Below, piece by piece: positions 1-8,760 of a DNA stretch of 64,000 nt (within the stretch, counting starts at the first letter, position 1; each line of letters begins with the position of its first letter). The stretch lies in contig NZ_BAUA01000002.1 of the NCBI RefSeq assembly GCF_000710915.1, positions 1-64,000 of the forward strand, given 5' to 3'. A model generated the notes under the pieces. It was not told the DNA's origin, did not search any database, and worked only from the letters and a program-made list of their open reading frames with translations. Made by a program: the position numbers and the translations under genes. Source of the DNA: Nocardia brasiliensis IFM 10847 (GTDB lineage: Bacteria > Actinomycetota > Actinomycetes > Mycobacteriales > Mycobacteriaceae).

Positions 1-6
1 ATTGCA

Positions 7-35
7 GAAGACCCCCGACATCGTCGGGGGTCTTC
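7..35 (+). terminator. Intrinsic terminator of an upstream gene outside the window
   Basis: A perfect 13-bp stem (7-19 with 23-35) with a 3-nt loop, followed by TTG. It starts with no coding sequence before it, so it probably ends transcription of a gene lying before the window. Confidence 0.85.
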
Positions 36-170
36 TTGCGTTCATACACAATCCGAACCTCGCTGTGCGCGAGCGTTTCCCATGCTCGTCGCTGCGGCCG
101 AACCCTCGTGGCGCACGCTGAAAGTCCGTTCCGGATGGTAGGTTCTGCGCAGTCAACTTCTCCACCAGGT

Positions 171-191
171 GTTATGTCAGATATTCATAAC
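171..191. promoter_or_regulatory. Inverted repeat in the promoter region of the secreted-protein gene
   Basis: GTTATG (171-176) and CATAAC (186-191) form a perfect 6-bp dyad with a 9-bp spacer, in an AT-richer patch about 40 bp before the start at 229. It could be an operator. No regulator gene lies next to it. Confidence 0.35.
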
Positions 192-228
192 TTCTATTCC
201 CGCTGAGCTTCGGGGACGGAGTTACCGA

Positions 229-843
229 ATGACCGCACAGTCGATGGGAAGGTTTGCGATGGCAATCGAGGCAACGGAAGATTCCCGGTCTGTTCGGCCG
301 CGACGCGGGCGGGCTCGGCAGTTGGCCTACCTGGCGGCCGGTGTGCTCGCCCTCTCGGCGGTCGGCTATCACATGGTGGAGGCGCCGAGCTCCACGGCGG
401 CGGCGACCTCCGAGTGCAAAGACGGTAAGGGCAAAGTCACCATCAAGGCGAAGGGCGACAGCTTCGTCGGCACCGCCGAATTGACCGATCGCTTCACCAA
501 CTTCGACGACAACGAAGATTGCGTGGATACCGGCGCCAACGGGACTTCCGGCCCGATCAAGTCGACCGAAAGCGCCGACGGCAAGTCCTGCGTGCTGACC
601 GCGAAGGTCGATAAGGCCAATGGTCAAGCACCAGACGGGGCGGAGACCACGGAGGCGGGGGACATCGAGGTGACGGTCCCACTGGACGGCGGTCCAGCGC
701 AGGCGAAGGCATCGGGCACGAACGACAACGGCGAGCAGGTGACGGCGACCGCGGTCATCAACGGTCTGCAGATGACGGACTGCACCACGATCCCGACCGG
801 CACGTTCACGGCTACGAAGGTGAACGCCTCCATCGAGAAATAG
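229..843 (+). CDS. Secreted or membrane-anchored four-cysteine protein, function unknown
   Basis: I do not recognise the family. The 204-residue product has a basic N-terminus (RPRRGRARQ), one hydrophobic segment (LAYLAAGVLALSAVGY) and an acidic, Thr/Gly/Asp-rich outer domain with four cysteines (SECKD, NEDCVD, KSCVL, MTDCTT), enough for two disulfides. It is probably exported by Sec and stays anchored or is cleaved near the Ala-rich stretch. The start at 229 has GGAG 7 nt upstream. ATG 259 also has a good ribosome site (GGAAGG) and would still keep the signal segment. It lies just before the MMPL gene on the same strand but is followed by a terminator-like hairpin, so co-transcription is uncertain. 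Confidence 0.7.
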   Translation: MTAQSMGRFAMAIEATEDSRSVRPRRGRARQLAYLAAGVLALSAVGYHMVEAPSSTAAATSECKDGKGKVTIKAKGDSFVGTAELTDRFTNFDDNEDCVDTGANGTSGPIKSTESADGKSCVLTAKVDKANGQAPDGAETTEAGDIEVTVPLDGGPAQAKASGTNDNGEQVTATAVINGLQMTDCTTIPTGTFTATKVNASIEK

Positions 844-856
844 TGGGACACTGCCG

Positions 857-886
857 GCCCCGCACCGATGGCTGTCGGTTCGGGGC
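857..886 (+). terminator. Hairpin between the secreted-protein gene and the MMPL gene
   Basis: Eleven of twelve positions pair between 857-868 and 875-886 around a 6-nt loop. There is no T-run, so it may be a weak terminator or attenuator separating the first gene from the MMPL operon. Confidence 0.45.
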
Positions 887-923
887 GCAGGGTCCGCACG
901 TGCGCTGAGTGGAAGGGCGGGAG

Positions 924-3158
924 ATGCTCGACCTGCGGGTCGATCCGTTGGCGCGGCTGGCCTCGGTGATGGTTCGATATCGACGTCGCGTCTTCGCCTG
1001 CTGGCTGATCGCGATAGTCATCGGCCTCTGCGGATTACCACGGTTATTGGGTTCAGTGGTCTCGCCATCGATCGAGGTCGAGGGCTCTGAGTCGCAGCGC
1101 GCGACCGAAGTGCTCGGTGCGGCGCTGCCATCGCTCGGCAACGACGCAATGATCGCGGTGCTGAATTCGGACACCCGACGTGCGGTGGACCCCGAGTTCC
1201 GGGCCGCGCTCGGTGCCGGCATGGCGGCGCTGGGGGAAGAGAACGGCGTCTCCGGAGTGGTCTCGTTGCCGTTGATCGGTGATCCTCGGCCGGCGCCCGT
1301 GCTGGCTGACACTTTCGAACCGCTGCGCCCATTGTTCCGCGACGAGCACACTGCCTACCTGCTGGTTGGCTTGTCAGGCAACGACCAGGAACGGCAGGAT
1401 CGGGTGCCCGCGCAACAGCGCGTGATCGACGACGCGGTGCGGGCGGCATCCGATGGGACTGTGCGTGCGTATCTGGTCGGCATCTCGGCTTTCGGCCAGG
1501 CAGTACAGCAGGCCGAGATAGCGGATCTCCTGCGCATCGAAGTGGTCGCGGTACCGGTCGCGATACTGGTGCTGCTGATCGGATTGCGCGCGCCCGTTGC
1601 CGCGCTGGTGCCCGCAGGCATGGCCGGAGCGGCCGTGCTGACCACCCTGGGCCTGTTCGCGCTGCTCGATGATGTGCTCCGGGTGGACGGCATGTTGCTC
1701 GTCGGTACCAACGCGGTGGGGCTGGGGGTCGGGATCGACTATGCGCTGTTCGTGATGAACCGATATCGAGAGGAATTGGCCGGCGGGGCCCCACCGGAGC
1801 GAGCGGTGGCGACCGCGGCCGCCACCACGGGACGGACGGTGGTGTATTCCGGCCTCATCCTCGCCTTGGCGTGCACCAGCCTGTTTCTCGTGCGGTGGCC
1901 GGTGTTCGCCCAGGCCGCGGTCGGCATCATGGTGGTGACCGCGGCGGCCCTGGCGGCCTCGGTCTCGCTGCTGCCCGCGGCGCTGATCCCACTGACCCGG
2001 TGGTTGGAGTGGCGGCCACGATGGATGCCCGAACAGGTTCCGGGCGGAAAGGGGAAGGTCGAAGGTCGAGATCGGCTCGGCCGCTGGGCCGCACATCTGA
2101 TGCGGCGGCCGTGGCCCTACGCGATCGCGGTCACCGCGGGACTGCTGCTGGCCGCGGTACCGATGGCCGATATGCAACTCGGCATCAATCTGGAACGGCG
2201 GGCCTTGGCCGGTACTCCGGACCGGACCGGTCAGGAGATCGTCGACCGTGACGCGCCCGGTCTGACGAGCACGCTGCTCGTGGTGGTGCAACGGCCCGCT
2301 GATACCGCGGCGCCGGATACCGGCCCGCTGGTGGATGCGCTGCGCGCCGATGCGGAAGTGGCCGGGGCGAGCGTGATCGACGACGGTGTCGCGGTGCAGG
2401 CCGTGATCGTCGTGCCGAGACATCTACCCGATTCGCCCGCCGTGGTTCGGTTGGTAGAGCGAATTCGTACCCAGATCGTGCCCGCCGCGGCCCCGCCGGG
2501 GTTGCCGGTGCTGGTCGGTGGTTCGAGCGCGCTGGTGGCCGATCTGCTCACCGAGACGTCGCGGAAGCTGTGGTGGGTGGTGGGCTGTGTGCTCGCGATG
2601 ATGTTCGTCGTCCTGGTTGCCGTGCTGCGCAGTGTGTTGTTGCCGCTCAAGGCGATTCTGATGAGCCTGCTGGCAACCGGCGCATCGTTCGGGCTGACTG
2701 TGTTGCTGTTCCAAGGGGATACCGGTGACGACGTCGCCGATCCGGCCGACCCCGGGTTGCTCTGGCCCCAGGTGCCGCTCGTCGTGTTCGTGCTGCTGTT
2801 CGGCTTGTCCACCGACTACGAGCTGTTCCTGGTGCGTCGAATTCAGGAGGAGTACTCGGCGACCGGCGACAATCAGGGTGCTGTGGCGACCGGTCTGCAG
2901 CGTACGGCGCGGCCGATCTCGCTGGCCGCCGCGATTCTCGCCGTCGCCTTCGGCAGCCTGCTGGTATCCGACATCAACGGCCTGCGGGCGTTCGGGTTCG
3001 CCATCGCCGCGGCGCTGATCATCGATGCGACCGTCATCCGCTTGGTACTGGTGCCCGCATTGATGCAGATCATGGGTCGTTGGAACTGGTGGCTGCCCGC
3101 TATCGCGTATTCCGGCAAGCACCTGCACCGGCCCGAAGCAGTATCCGCCGCACAGTGA
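924..3158 (+). CDS. MMPL family (RND-type) transporter
   Basis: A 744-residue inner-membrane protein of the MMPL/RND family, which in mycolata exports lipids or other hydrophobic molecules using the proton gradient. It shows the two-repeat layout: a first membrane helix near residues 20-40, an outer loop, a helix bundle with the proton-relay motif GVGIDYALFVMNRY, a second outer loop, and a second bundle with FGLSTDYELFLVRR. The ATG at 924 follows GGAAGGG at 7-nt spacing; an in-frame GTG at 909 is less likely. It ends 7 nt before the SDR gene, so these two are almost surely co-transcribed. The substrate is unknown; the downstream desaturase and reductase suggest a lipid (inference). Confidence 0.9.
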   Translation: MLDLRVDPLARLASVMVRYRRRVFACWLIAIVIGLCGLPRLLGSVVSPSIEVEGSESQRATEVLGAALPSLGNDAMIAVLNSDTRRAVDPEFRAALGAGMAALGEENGVSGVVSLPLIGDPRPAPVLADTFEPLRPLFRDEHTAYLLVGLSGNDQERQDRVPAQQRVIDDAVRAASDGTVRAYLVGISAFGQAVQQAEIADLLRIEVVAVPVAILVLLIGLRAPVAALVPAGMAGAAVLTTLGLFALLDDVLRVDGMLLVGTNAVGLGVGIDYALFVMNRYREELAGGAPPERAVATAAATTGRTVVYSGLILALACTSLFLVRWPVFAQAAVGIMVVTAAALAASVSLLPAALIPLTRWLEWRPRWMPEQVPGGKGKVEGRDRLGRWAAHLMRRPWPYAIAVTAGLLLAAVPMADMQLGINLERRALAGTPDRTGQEIVDRDAPGLTSTLLVVVQRPADTAAPDTGPLVDALRADAEVAGASVIDDGVAVQAVIVVPRHLPDSPAVVRLVERIRTQIVPAAAPPGLPVLVGGSSALVADLLTETSRKLWWVVGCVLAMMFVVLVAVLRSVLLPLKAILMSLLATGASFGLTVLLFQGDTGDDVADPADPGLLWPQVPLVVFVLLFGLSTDYELFLVRRIQEEYSATGDNQGAVATGLQRTARPISLAAAILAVAFGSLLVSDINGLRAFGFAIAAALIIDATVIRLVLVPALMQIMGRWNWWLPAIAYSGKHLHRPEAVSAAQ

Positions 3159-3165
3159 GGATCCG

Positions 3166-4275
3166 ATGAGTGCATACCTGGTAACCGGCGCTACGGGATT
3201 TGTCGGCGGCGCACTGACCCTCGAGCTGCTGGAGCAGACCCGCGCGCCGATCCATCTACTGGTCCGAGGCTGCGCTCCCCAGGCGACCGATCGGTGCCTG
3301 TCGGTCCTGCGCGTCGCGGCCGAACTCTACGGACGTGGCGGGGACTTCATCGATGTGCACCGGGGCAGGCTGCACGTGCACGCCGGTGACCTGGCGTGCG
3401 ACGTGGCGGCCGGGCAACTCCCGGCGCACGAGATCACCGACGTGTGGCACTGCGCGGCCTCGCTGAAGTTCGAGGACCGCAACCGGCTCGAGATCTTCGC
3501 GGTGAATGTGGATGGCACGACAAGATTGCTCGATCTGGCCGAGCAGCTCGGGGTCGAGCGATTCAACTACATCAGTACCGCCTACGTGGCCGGGTCGATG
3601 ATGGGACGGATCAGCGAGTCGCCGGCGCCGACGGACACCACACCGAACAATCAGTACGAACTGAGCAAGCGAATCGCCGAAAGCCATGTCTTGCAGCGTG
3701 ACTCGATGCACACTCGAATCTGGCGCCCCAGCATAGTCGTCGGGCACAGCACGACCTTCGCGGCCGTGAGCGCGGCCGGTCTCTACGGCCTGATCCAGGA
3801 CGCGTGCCGGTTCCGGCGGCGGGTGGGTGCGATCTTCGGCCCGAAATTCGTCATGCGACAGCGCCGGATGGTGGCCGACCCGGCTGCGCAGATCAACCTC
3901 GTCCCGGTCGATCTGCTGGCCCGGCAAGCTGTCTCGTTGTCACTGCACCCGATGTTCGATGAACGCATCATCCATCTCACGAATGGGTCCGCGCCGGTCA
4001 TGCGCGACCTCATGTCGATCATGTCAGCGATGACAGGCATTCCCGAACCTGAATACGTCGGCAGCACCACCGGATTCACGCCGATCGAACAGCGATTCCA
4101 TCGGACGATGCAGTTCTACGCACCGCACGTGGTCGGCACCAAGGCCTTCGCCCAGGATGTCGCGCAACGGTACGGCGCTGCGATCGACTTCCCGATGAGC
4201 CCGGATCATCTGCATTCGATGATCGCCTGGTATCTCGACCATACGGGTCTGACCCGCGAGGTCGGCGTGGCTTGA
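3166..4275 (+). CDS. Extended SDR, fatty acyl-CoA reductase / male-sterility type
   Basis: A 369-residue NAD(P)-dependent extended short-chain reductase. The Rossmann motif TGATGFVG lies at residues 7-14 and the active-site pair is Y164/K168 (YELSK), with ISTAYVAG at 136-143. The overall pattern resembles the NAD_binding_4 domain of fatty acyl-CoA or thioester reductases, which release acyl chains as aldehydes or alcohols. It lacks an acyltransferase or carrier-protein domain. A GAGGAT ribosome site precedes the ATG, 7 nt after the MMPL stop. Placed between a transporter and a desaturase, it probably acts on a lipid intermediate (inference). The exact substrate cannot be read from the sequence. 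Confidence 0.82.
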   Translation: MSAYLVTGATGFVGGALTLELLEQTRAPIHLLVRGCAPQATDRCLSVLRVAAELYGRGGDFIDVHRGRLHVHAGDLACDVAAGQLPAHEITDVWHCAASLKFEDRNRLEIFAVNVDGTTRLLDLAEQLGVERFNYISTAYVAGSMMGRISESPAPTDTTPNNQYELSKRIAESHVLQRDSMHTRIWRPSIVVGHSTTFAAVSAAGLYGLIQDACRFRRRVGAIFGPKFVMRQRRMVADPAAQINLVPVDLLARQAVSLSLHPMFDERIIHLTNGSAPVMRDLMSIMSAMTGIPEPEYVGSTTGFTPIEQRFHRTMQFYAPHVVGTKAFAQDVAQRYGAAIDFPMSPDHLHSMIAWYLDHTGLTREVGVA

Positions 4276-4317
4276 CTCGGTAACTCGACTCGCACCGACC
4301 ATCGAACAGGAGACACC

Positions 4318-5403
4318 ATGCGCCTCGCGACCCGCCTGCCGGGTGAGCACACGCTCGCGCCCCAGGATGCGGACCGGATCGCCGCGATCCGCGGGGAGAT
4401 CGCCCGGGTCGGGGACCGCTGGCGGGTCGAGCATCCGTGGATCGCCGGGCATCAGAACACGATCGGGGCGATGATCTTCCTGGGCGCGGTGCTCGGTGTG
4501 CTGGGCGACGCCGCGCTCTATGCCCGCGGGCTATTGCCTTGGTGGGCAACTGTATTGGCGTCCGCGTTCTGGTTGTCGCTGCTGCACGAGATCGAGCACG
4601 ACCTGATCCACGCGATGTACTTCCGCACCAACAAGTGGGTGCACAACGCGATGCTGGCGGGTGTCTGGTTGCTCCGGCCCAGCACCATCAATCCGTGGGT
4701 GCGCCGGCGGCTGCATCTGCACCATCATGCCGTCTCGGGTACCGAATCGGACCTGGAGGAACGTGCGATCGGCAACGGTGAACGGTGGGGTGGCCATCGG
4801 CTGCTCGGCCTGCTGGACAGCGTGCTCGGATATGCCACGCGGCCATTCCGGATGCGCGGGCTCGTGGCGGCGCACGTGGCGCGGGTGGCGCGCGATCCGG
4901 CGCAGGCCCGGCGCCTGGTCATCACGACGCCGCTCGCCTACTTCCCGCTCAGCGCAATGCATTACGGTCTCTGGTACCTGACCATATCGGCGCACGTCTA
5001 CGAGTTGCTCGGCGGCGCCGTCGGCTACCAGGGCGCGTACCGGGTTTTGGACTTCCTCGCGGTGACCTTGTTGGCGCCCAATGCGATTCGCACCTTCTGC
5101 CTGTACTTTGTCAGTTCGAACATGCACTACTACGGTGATGTCGAGCCACACAATGTACTGCAGCAGACCCAGGTCTGGACGGCGAGATGGCTGTGGCCGG
5201 TCCACGCGTTGTGCTTCAACTTCGGTGGGACACACGCGATCCACCACTTCGTGGTGCGCGACCCGTTCTATATCCGAGAGGCGATAAGAGCCGAGTGCCA
5301 GGCGATCTTGCGCGAACACGGCGTCCGGTTCAACGATTTCGGGACGTTTCGTCGCGCAAACAGGTTCGGACTCGCGGTGCCGCCCGGGGCGGTGCGGCCA
5401 TGA
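4318..5403 (+). CDS. Membrane fatty acid desaturase / hydroxylase-like di-iron enzyme
   Basis: A 361-residue membrane protein with the three histidine boxes of the desaturase-AlkB superfamily: HEIEHDLIH (90-98), HLHHH (133-137) and HAIHH (306-310). SNMHYYGD (268-275) may add a further ligand. Hydrophobic stretches surround the boxes. Such enzymes use a di-iron centre and O2 to desaturate or hydroxylate acyl chains. ACAGGAGAC lies 5 nt before the ATG. Its stop overlaps the start of a rubredoxin gene (ATGA), which points to rubredoxin as electron donor, as in alkane hydroxylase systems. The boxes fit desaturases better than AlkB, so desaturase is preferred. Confidence 0.85.
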   Translation: MRLATRLPGEHTLAPQDADRIAAIRGEIARVGDRWRVEHPWIAGHQNTIGAMIFLGAVLGVLGDAALYARGLLPWWATVLASAFWLSLLHEIEHDLIHAMYFRTNKWVHNAMLAGVWLLRPSTINPWVRRRLHLHHHAVSGTESDLEERAIGNGERWGGHRLLGLLDSVLGYATRPFRMRGLVAAHVARVARDPAQARRLVITTPLAYFPLSAMHYGLWYLTISAHVYELLGGAVGYQGAYRVLDFLAVTLLAPNAIRTFCLYFVSSNMHYYGDVEPHNVLQQTQVWTARWLWPVHALCFNFGGTHAIHHFVVRDPFYIREAIRAECQAILREHGVRFNDFGTFRRANRFGLAVPPGAVRP

Positions 5404-5606
5404 CCGATGATGTTGCGGCGCAGCGGAAATCCGTCGTGGTCGCTGAGCTGTGGATCTGCGTGACCTGCGGGATGATCTACGACCCGGCCGAGGGCGATCC
5501 GGACGGCGGCATCCCACCGGGCACCGCGTTCGCGGACATCCCCGACGGGTGGGTGTGCCCGACCTGCGGTGCCCGAAAATCGGACTTCATCCCGTATACC
5601 GACTGA
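5400..5606 (+). CDS. Rubredoxin
   Basis: A 68-residue one-iron electron carrier. C20-x2-C23 ([10 protein letters not shown]) and C53-x2-C56 ([11 protein letters not shown]) are the four iron ligands, and the spacing and conserved aromatic and Asp residues match the family. The ATG overlaps the desaturase stop, so the pair is translationally coupled and the rubredoxin probably reduces that di-iron enzyme. A matching rubredoxin reductase is not in the window. The gene ends 10 bp from the converging nucS stop. Confidence 0.95.
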   Translation: MTDDVAAQRKSVVVAELWICVTCGMIYDPAEGDPDGGIPPGTAFADIPDGWVCPTCGARKSDFIPYTD

Positions 5607-5616
5607 GACTTCTCGT

Positions 5617-6303
5617 TCAGAACAGGCGGAACTCGGTGCTTTCGGTACCGCGCAGGGTGTCGTAGTCGAGGACCAGGCAGCGGATGCCGCGGTCCTCGGC
5701 GAGGGTGCGGGCCTGCGGTTTGATCTGCTGGGCGGCGAAAACGCCTGCGACGGGGGCCAACAGCGGGTCGCGGTTGAGTAGTTCGAGATAGCGGGTGAGC
5801 TGTTCGACGCCGTCGATCTCGCCGCGCCGCTTGATCTCGACCGCGACGGTGGCGCCCGCGGCGTCCCGGCACAGCAGGTCGACGGGGCCGATCGCGGTCA
5901 TGTATTCGCGGCGGATCAGGGTGTAACCGGTGCCGAGGGTGTGCACGTGCTCGGCGAGCAGTTCCTGAAGATGGGCTTCCACACCGTCTTTCACCAGACC
6001 TGGGTCGACCCCGAGTTCGTGCGAGGAGTCGTGCTCGATGTCCTCGATGGTGATGCGGAGTTCCTCGCCGGCCTTATTGGTGACGACCCAGAGCGCCTTG
6101 GCCCCGTCGGGGACGTCGGCGGCACCGCGCTCCTCCAGCCAGCACGGTGGGCTCATCCAGTTCAGCGGTTTGTAGGAACCGCCGTCGGAGTGCACGAGGA
6201 CCGAGCCGTCCGCTTTCATCAGCAGCAGTCGGCGGGCCATGGCCAGATGGGCGGTGAGTCGCCCTACGTAGTCGACCTGACAGCGAGCAATCACTAGGCG
6301 CAC
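5617..6303 (-). CDS. nucS: Mismatch-specific endonuclease NucS (EndoMS)
   Basis: A 228-residue orthologue of NucS/EndoMS, the enzyme that cuts mismatched DNA in the non-canonical mismatch repair of actinobacteria lacking MutS/MutL. The N-terminal DNA-binding part holds [12 protein letters not shown] (44-55). The RecB-like nuclease part holds the D142, E156, K158 triad ([18 protein letters not shown]) and [15 protein letters not shown] 6303 is chosen because it gives the family's usual length and a TACAGT -10 box ends 6 nt before it, implying leaderless translation. A longer reading frame upstream is spurious. It converges on the rubredoxin gene. Confidence 0.96.
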   Translation of the reverse strand: MRLVIARCQVDYVGRLTAHLAMARRLLLMKADGSVLVHSDGGSYKPLNWMSPPCWLEERGAADVPDGAKALWVVTNKAGEELRITIEDIEHDSSHELGVDPGLVKDGVEAHLQELLAEHVHTLGTGYTLIRREYMTAIGPVDLLCRDAAGATVAVEIKRRGEIDGVEQLTRYLELLNRDPLLAPVAGVFAAQQIKPQARTLAEDRGIRCLVLDYDTLRGTESTEFRLF

Positions 6304-6309
6304 CCAAGC

Positions 6310-6315
6310 ACTGTA
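6310..6315 (-). promoter_or_regulatory. -10 box of leaderless nucS
   Basis: TACAGT on the minus strand ends 6 nt before the GTG at 6303. Confidence 0.6.
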
Positions 6316-6371
6316 GGTGAACGTCCGCGCGACGTTGTCGTCAGCCCGCCGCGAGTGCGGTCGTGTCCGAT

Positions 6372-7088
6372 TCAGCCGAAGAGCACGGCACCGGCGAGCA
6401 CCGCGCTGGTGCCCAGCAGCGCCAATTCCACCTTGGTGAAGGGGCGGGTGACCGGGGCTTTGGTGCGGATCATGCCGTAGCCGACCGCGGAGCCGATGCA
6501 GAAGGCCAGCAGGTGGCCGACGTTGGTGAAGGTCTGGCCGAGCAGGACGCCGCCCACAGCGGCCGCGAACCACCCTGTGGCCCAAGGGATACGGGACCGA
6601 CGCGGGACCACGAAGACGAGCGCGCCGATCAGTGCCATCGCGCCGTAGCTGATGCCGACGTCCTCGCTCCACCGCACACTCGCGGGCACCCAGTCGAATT
6701 CGATCGCCACCCACAGTCCGGCGGCCACGAGCAGGGTCGCGCCGATATGCCCGGCGAGAAACACCCGCACCATGTGCAACGCACCGAAACGCAGTTCCGC
6801 GAGCGCGAGCAGACAGGCCAGCATCGGCATGATGAGCCACGCGACGCCGACGTCACCGATGACGAGTGCGCTCGACAGCAGCGTGACGAGGCGGCCCTGC
6901 AGCAGATTGTGCAGATTGGTGCTGGCGTGCAGCACCACGTTGGACTGGGCCGAGTCGCTGAGCACGGAGAAGATCGAGGTGACGAGGATCAGTGCGGCGA
7001 GGTAGCCGACTGTTGCGGGCACGCGCGGACGCCACCAACGAGAACCGACGACCGGCGCCCGGTCGTCCGTGGTCGTCGCGACGGCCAT
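6372..7088 (-). CDS. Rhomboid-like multi-pass membrane protein
   Basis: A 238-residue integral membrane protein with about six hydrophobic segments. GISYGAM carries a Ser in a G-x-S context like the rhomboid nucleophile, and [10 protein letters not shown] carries a His in a later helix, so it could be an intramembrane serine protease of the rhomboid-like family common in actinobacteria. A second His lies in [10 protein letters not shown]. The ATG has a strong GGAGGT ribosome site 5 nt upstream, unlike the leaderless neighbours. Substrate unknown. Activity is inferred only from these residues. Confidence 0.7.
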   Translation of the reverse strand: MAVATTTDDRAPVVGSRWWRPRVPATVGYLAALILVTSIFSVLSDSAQSNVVLHASTNLHNLLQGRLVTLLSSALVIGDVGVAWLIMPMLACLLALAELRFGALHMVRVFLAGHIGATLLVAAGLWVAIEFDWVPASVRWSEDVGISYGAMALIGALVFVVPRRSRIPWATGWFAAAVGGVLLGQTFTNVGHLLAFCIGSAVGYGMIRTKAPVTRPFTKVELALLGTSAVLAGAVLFG

Positions 7089-7252
7089 GCCTACCTCCGT
7101 TGTCCGGCCCGATCAGGGTATTCCCGGTGCGAGTGCGGTGAAACTGCGCGCCGGCGTGCGTAGCGCAGGCGGTGCCCCACTGTGCCACACGAACCTGAGG
7201 ACGGCAGGGCAAGCGGCGAACCGGCCGTTCAGAGGCCGCTCCGCGCGGGTAA

Positions 7253-7258
7253 TAGGGT
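7253..7258 (+). promoter_or_regulatory. -10 box pointing to a leaderless ATG at 7265
   Basis: TAGGGT ends 6 nt before ATG 7265, whose frame reads MPRRNRA and then stops. This supports 7265 as the ancestral start of the shifted gene that follows. Confidence 0.6.
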
Positions 7259-7264
7259 GGAGGT

Positions 7265-7572
7265 ATGCCTCGTCGGAACCGCGCGTAGACGGTCGAGGCC
7301 GGGCCGCTCGCACCCCGGGCGGCGCGCCGCTGGGTGATGTCTTCGGTCGCACCGAGACGGGCCCGGGAGACGAAACCTATGTGGTGCGCACCATCCCCGG
7401 CACCCGCGCGACGAAGCCCTACCGCTGCCCCGGCTGTGATCATGAGATCGCGATCGGCGTCGCCCATATCGTCGCCTGGGCGGCCGACGGCGGCGAGGAC
7501 GACCGCCGGCACTGGCACAGCGGCTGCTGGAACGGCCGCCGCACCCGGGGGATCACCCGCCGCTGGTCCTGA
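7265..7572 (+). CDS. Small Cys/His (zinc-ribbon-like) protein with an apparent frameshift near its start
   Basis: The conserved body (about 100 codons, ending TRGITRRWS) contains CPGCDHEI, HIVAW and HWHSGCW, a C-x2-C...H...H-x3-C arrangement likely to bind zinc; related actinobacterial proteins are usually left without a function. The body is read in the frame of position 7264. The best start, ATG 7265 with a leaderless -10 box, is in the neighbouring frame and reads MPRRNRA before a TAG. One missing nucleotide near 7280-7290 would join the two. Otherwise translation must begin at a GTG such as 7156, giving an unusual N-terminus. This could be a real mutation or a sequencing error. Confidence 0.6.
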
Positions 7573-7596
7573 GTGCAAGGGCGCAGCGGCGATAGA

Positions 7597-7625
7597 GAAG
7601 GCCGCCCCGGTAAGGGACGGCCTTC
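7597..7625. terminator. Terminator between converging genes
   Basis: GAAGGCCG (7597-7604) pairs with CGGCCTTC (7618-7625), with further CCC/GGG pairing inside. It separates the zinc-ribbon gene from the DivIVA-type gene and could serve both strands. Confidence 0.7.
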
Positions 7626-7672
7626 GGATGAATTCGGTTGGGGTACTGCGTTAGTCGCCGCGAGCCCGCCGT

Positions 7673-8674
7673 TCAGTTGCTGATGTCGGCGTTCTCGCGC
7701 TCCTCGTCGACGATCTCGTCGTCCTCGGCCGCGACCTCGGGAATGGCCTTGCGGTTGGAGCCGGCGACCTGCTTGGTGTTGCCACCGATGGACTTGCGGT
7801 TGTCCGGAACGCCGTCCAGCAGTTCGCTTTCGCGGTTGACGGCGGCGAGCATCGCGGGCACCGAGTCGAGCTGGCCGCGGATACCGAGCAGCTGGGCGAG
7901 CACCCGGCCGCGCAGCACGCGCATCTCTTCGGCCAGTTCCTTCGCGTGCGCGATCTTGCGCTCGGAGGTCTGGGTCGCGGAGGTGATGAGGCGGTTGGCC
8001 TCGTCGGTCGCGTCCTTGATCCGCTGTGCGGCCTCGGCGCGGCTGGTGGCCTCCAGCTCCTCCATGGCACGGGTGAGCTTGGTGCGCCGCTCGGCCATGG
8101 TGACTTCGAAGTCCTGCTGGTTCGCCTTGCGCTTGGCGTCGGCTTCCTTACCGAGGCGATCGGCCTCGGCCTGGGCGGCCTCGATGATCTTGGCGGACTC
8201 GGTGCGCGCGTTGGCGAGGGTCTGCTCGAACTCGATCTCGAGCGCCTCGCGCTTTTCCTTGGTTTCGGCCAGCAACGACTCGTACTTGCCACGCATTTCG
8301 GTGGCCTGCTGCTCCGCGATCGACACCATCTCCGCGGCTTCGGCCTGCGCCAGGGCACGAACTTCGGAGGCCTCGTCGGAGGCCAGCCGCAGCATGCGGG
8401 AGATGCGGTCGGACATGCCTTCCGCGGTGGTGGGTGGCACCGAGAGACGGTCGACCTCCTTGCGGAGCTCGTCGATCTCGTCACGCGCATCCTCGAGCTG
8501 GCTCGCGAGGTTACGGGCTTGTGCCGCAGCAGCATCCCGGTCGGTAGCGGTGACCCTTAGTTCGGCGTCGAAGCGGTCGAAGTAGTTGCGTACCTCGTCT
8601 TGCGCATAACCCTTGCGCACAACGGTGAAGGGCAGTGCAACGAAGCGATTGCGATCGGACTCAGGTGACGACAT
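7673..8674 (-). CDS. DivIVA-domain coiled-coil protein
   Basis: A 333-residue cytoplasmic protein. The N-terminus (FTVVRKGYAQDEVRNYFDRF) matches the DivIVA/Wag31 lipid-binding domain with its RKGY-x2-EVD-like turn. Residues 50 to about 270 are heptad-rich coiled coil (Ala, Glu, Arg, Lys), and the tail is short, polar and acidic. Such proteins scaffold polar growth or division sites. It is not Wag31 itself, which lies in the dcw cluster, but a paralogue near nucS. ATG 8674 is preferred over TTG 8683 because TAGTTT ends 7 nt before it (leaderless). Confidence 0.85.
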   Translation of the reverse strand: MSSPESDRNRFVALPFTVVRKGYAQDEVRNYFDRFDAELRVTATDRDAAAAQARNLASQLEDARDEIDELRKEVDRLSVPPTTAEGMSDRISRMLRLASDEASEVRALAQAEAAEMVSIAEQQATEMRGKYESLLAETKEKREALEIEFEQTLANARTESAKIIEAAQAEADRLGKEADAKRKANQQDFEVTMAERRTKLTRAMEELEATSRAEAAQRIKDATDEANRLITSATQTSERKIAHAKELAEEMRVLRGRVLAQLLGIRGQLDSVPAMLAAVNRESELLDGVPDNRKSIGGNTKQVAGSNRKAIPEVAAEDDEIVDEERENADISN

Positions 8675-8681
8675 GGCACAC

Positions 8682-8687
8682 AAACTA
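8682..8687 (-). promoter_or_regulatory. -10 box of the leaderless DivIVA-type gene
   Basis: TAGTTT on the minus strand ends 7 nt before ATG 8674. Confidence 0.55.
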
Positions 8688-8760
8688 CAGCCTACCGAGT
8701 CCCGATGGTGACTCGACCGCGAATGTGATTCCGATGAGTTTTTCGCGCCCGATCTTGATA

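Noticed and set aside
5617..6840. A 407-codon minus-strand frame covering nucS and beyond.
   Set aside because: NucS ends at the family N-terminus at 6303, where a leaderless -10 box sits. The upstream part overlaps the rhomboid-like gene on the same strand and shows no conserved motifs.
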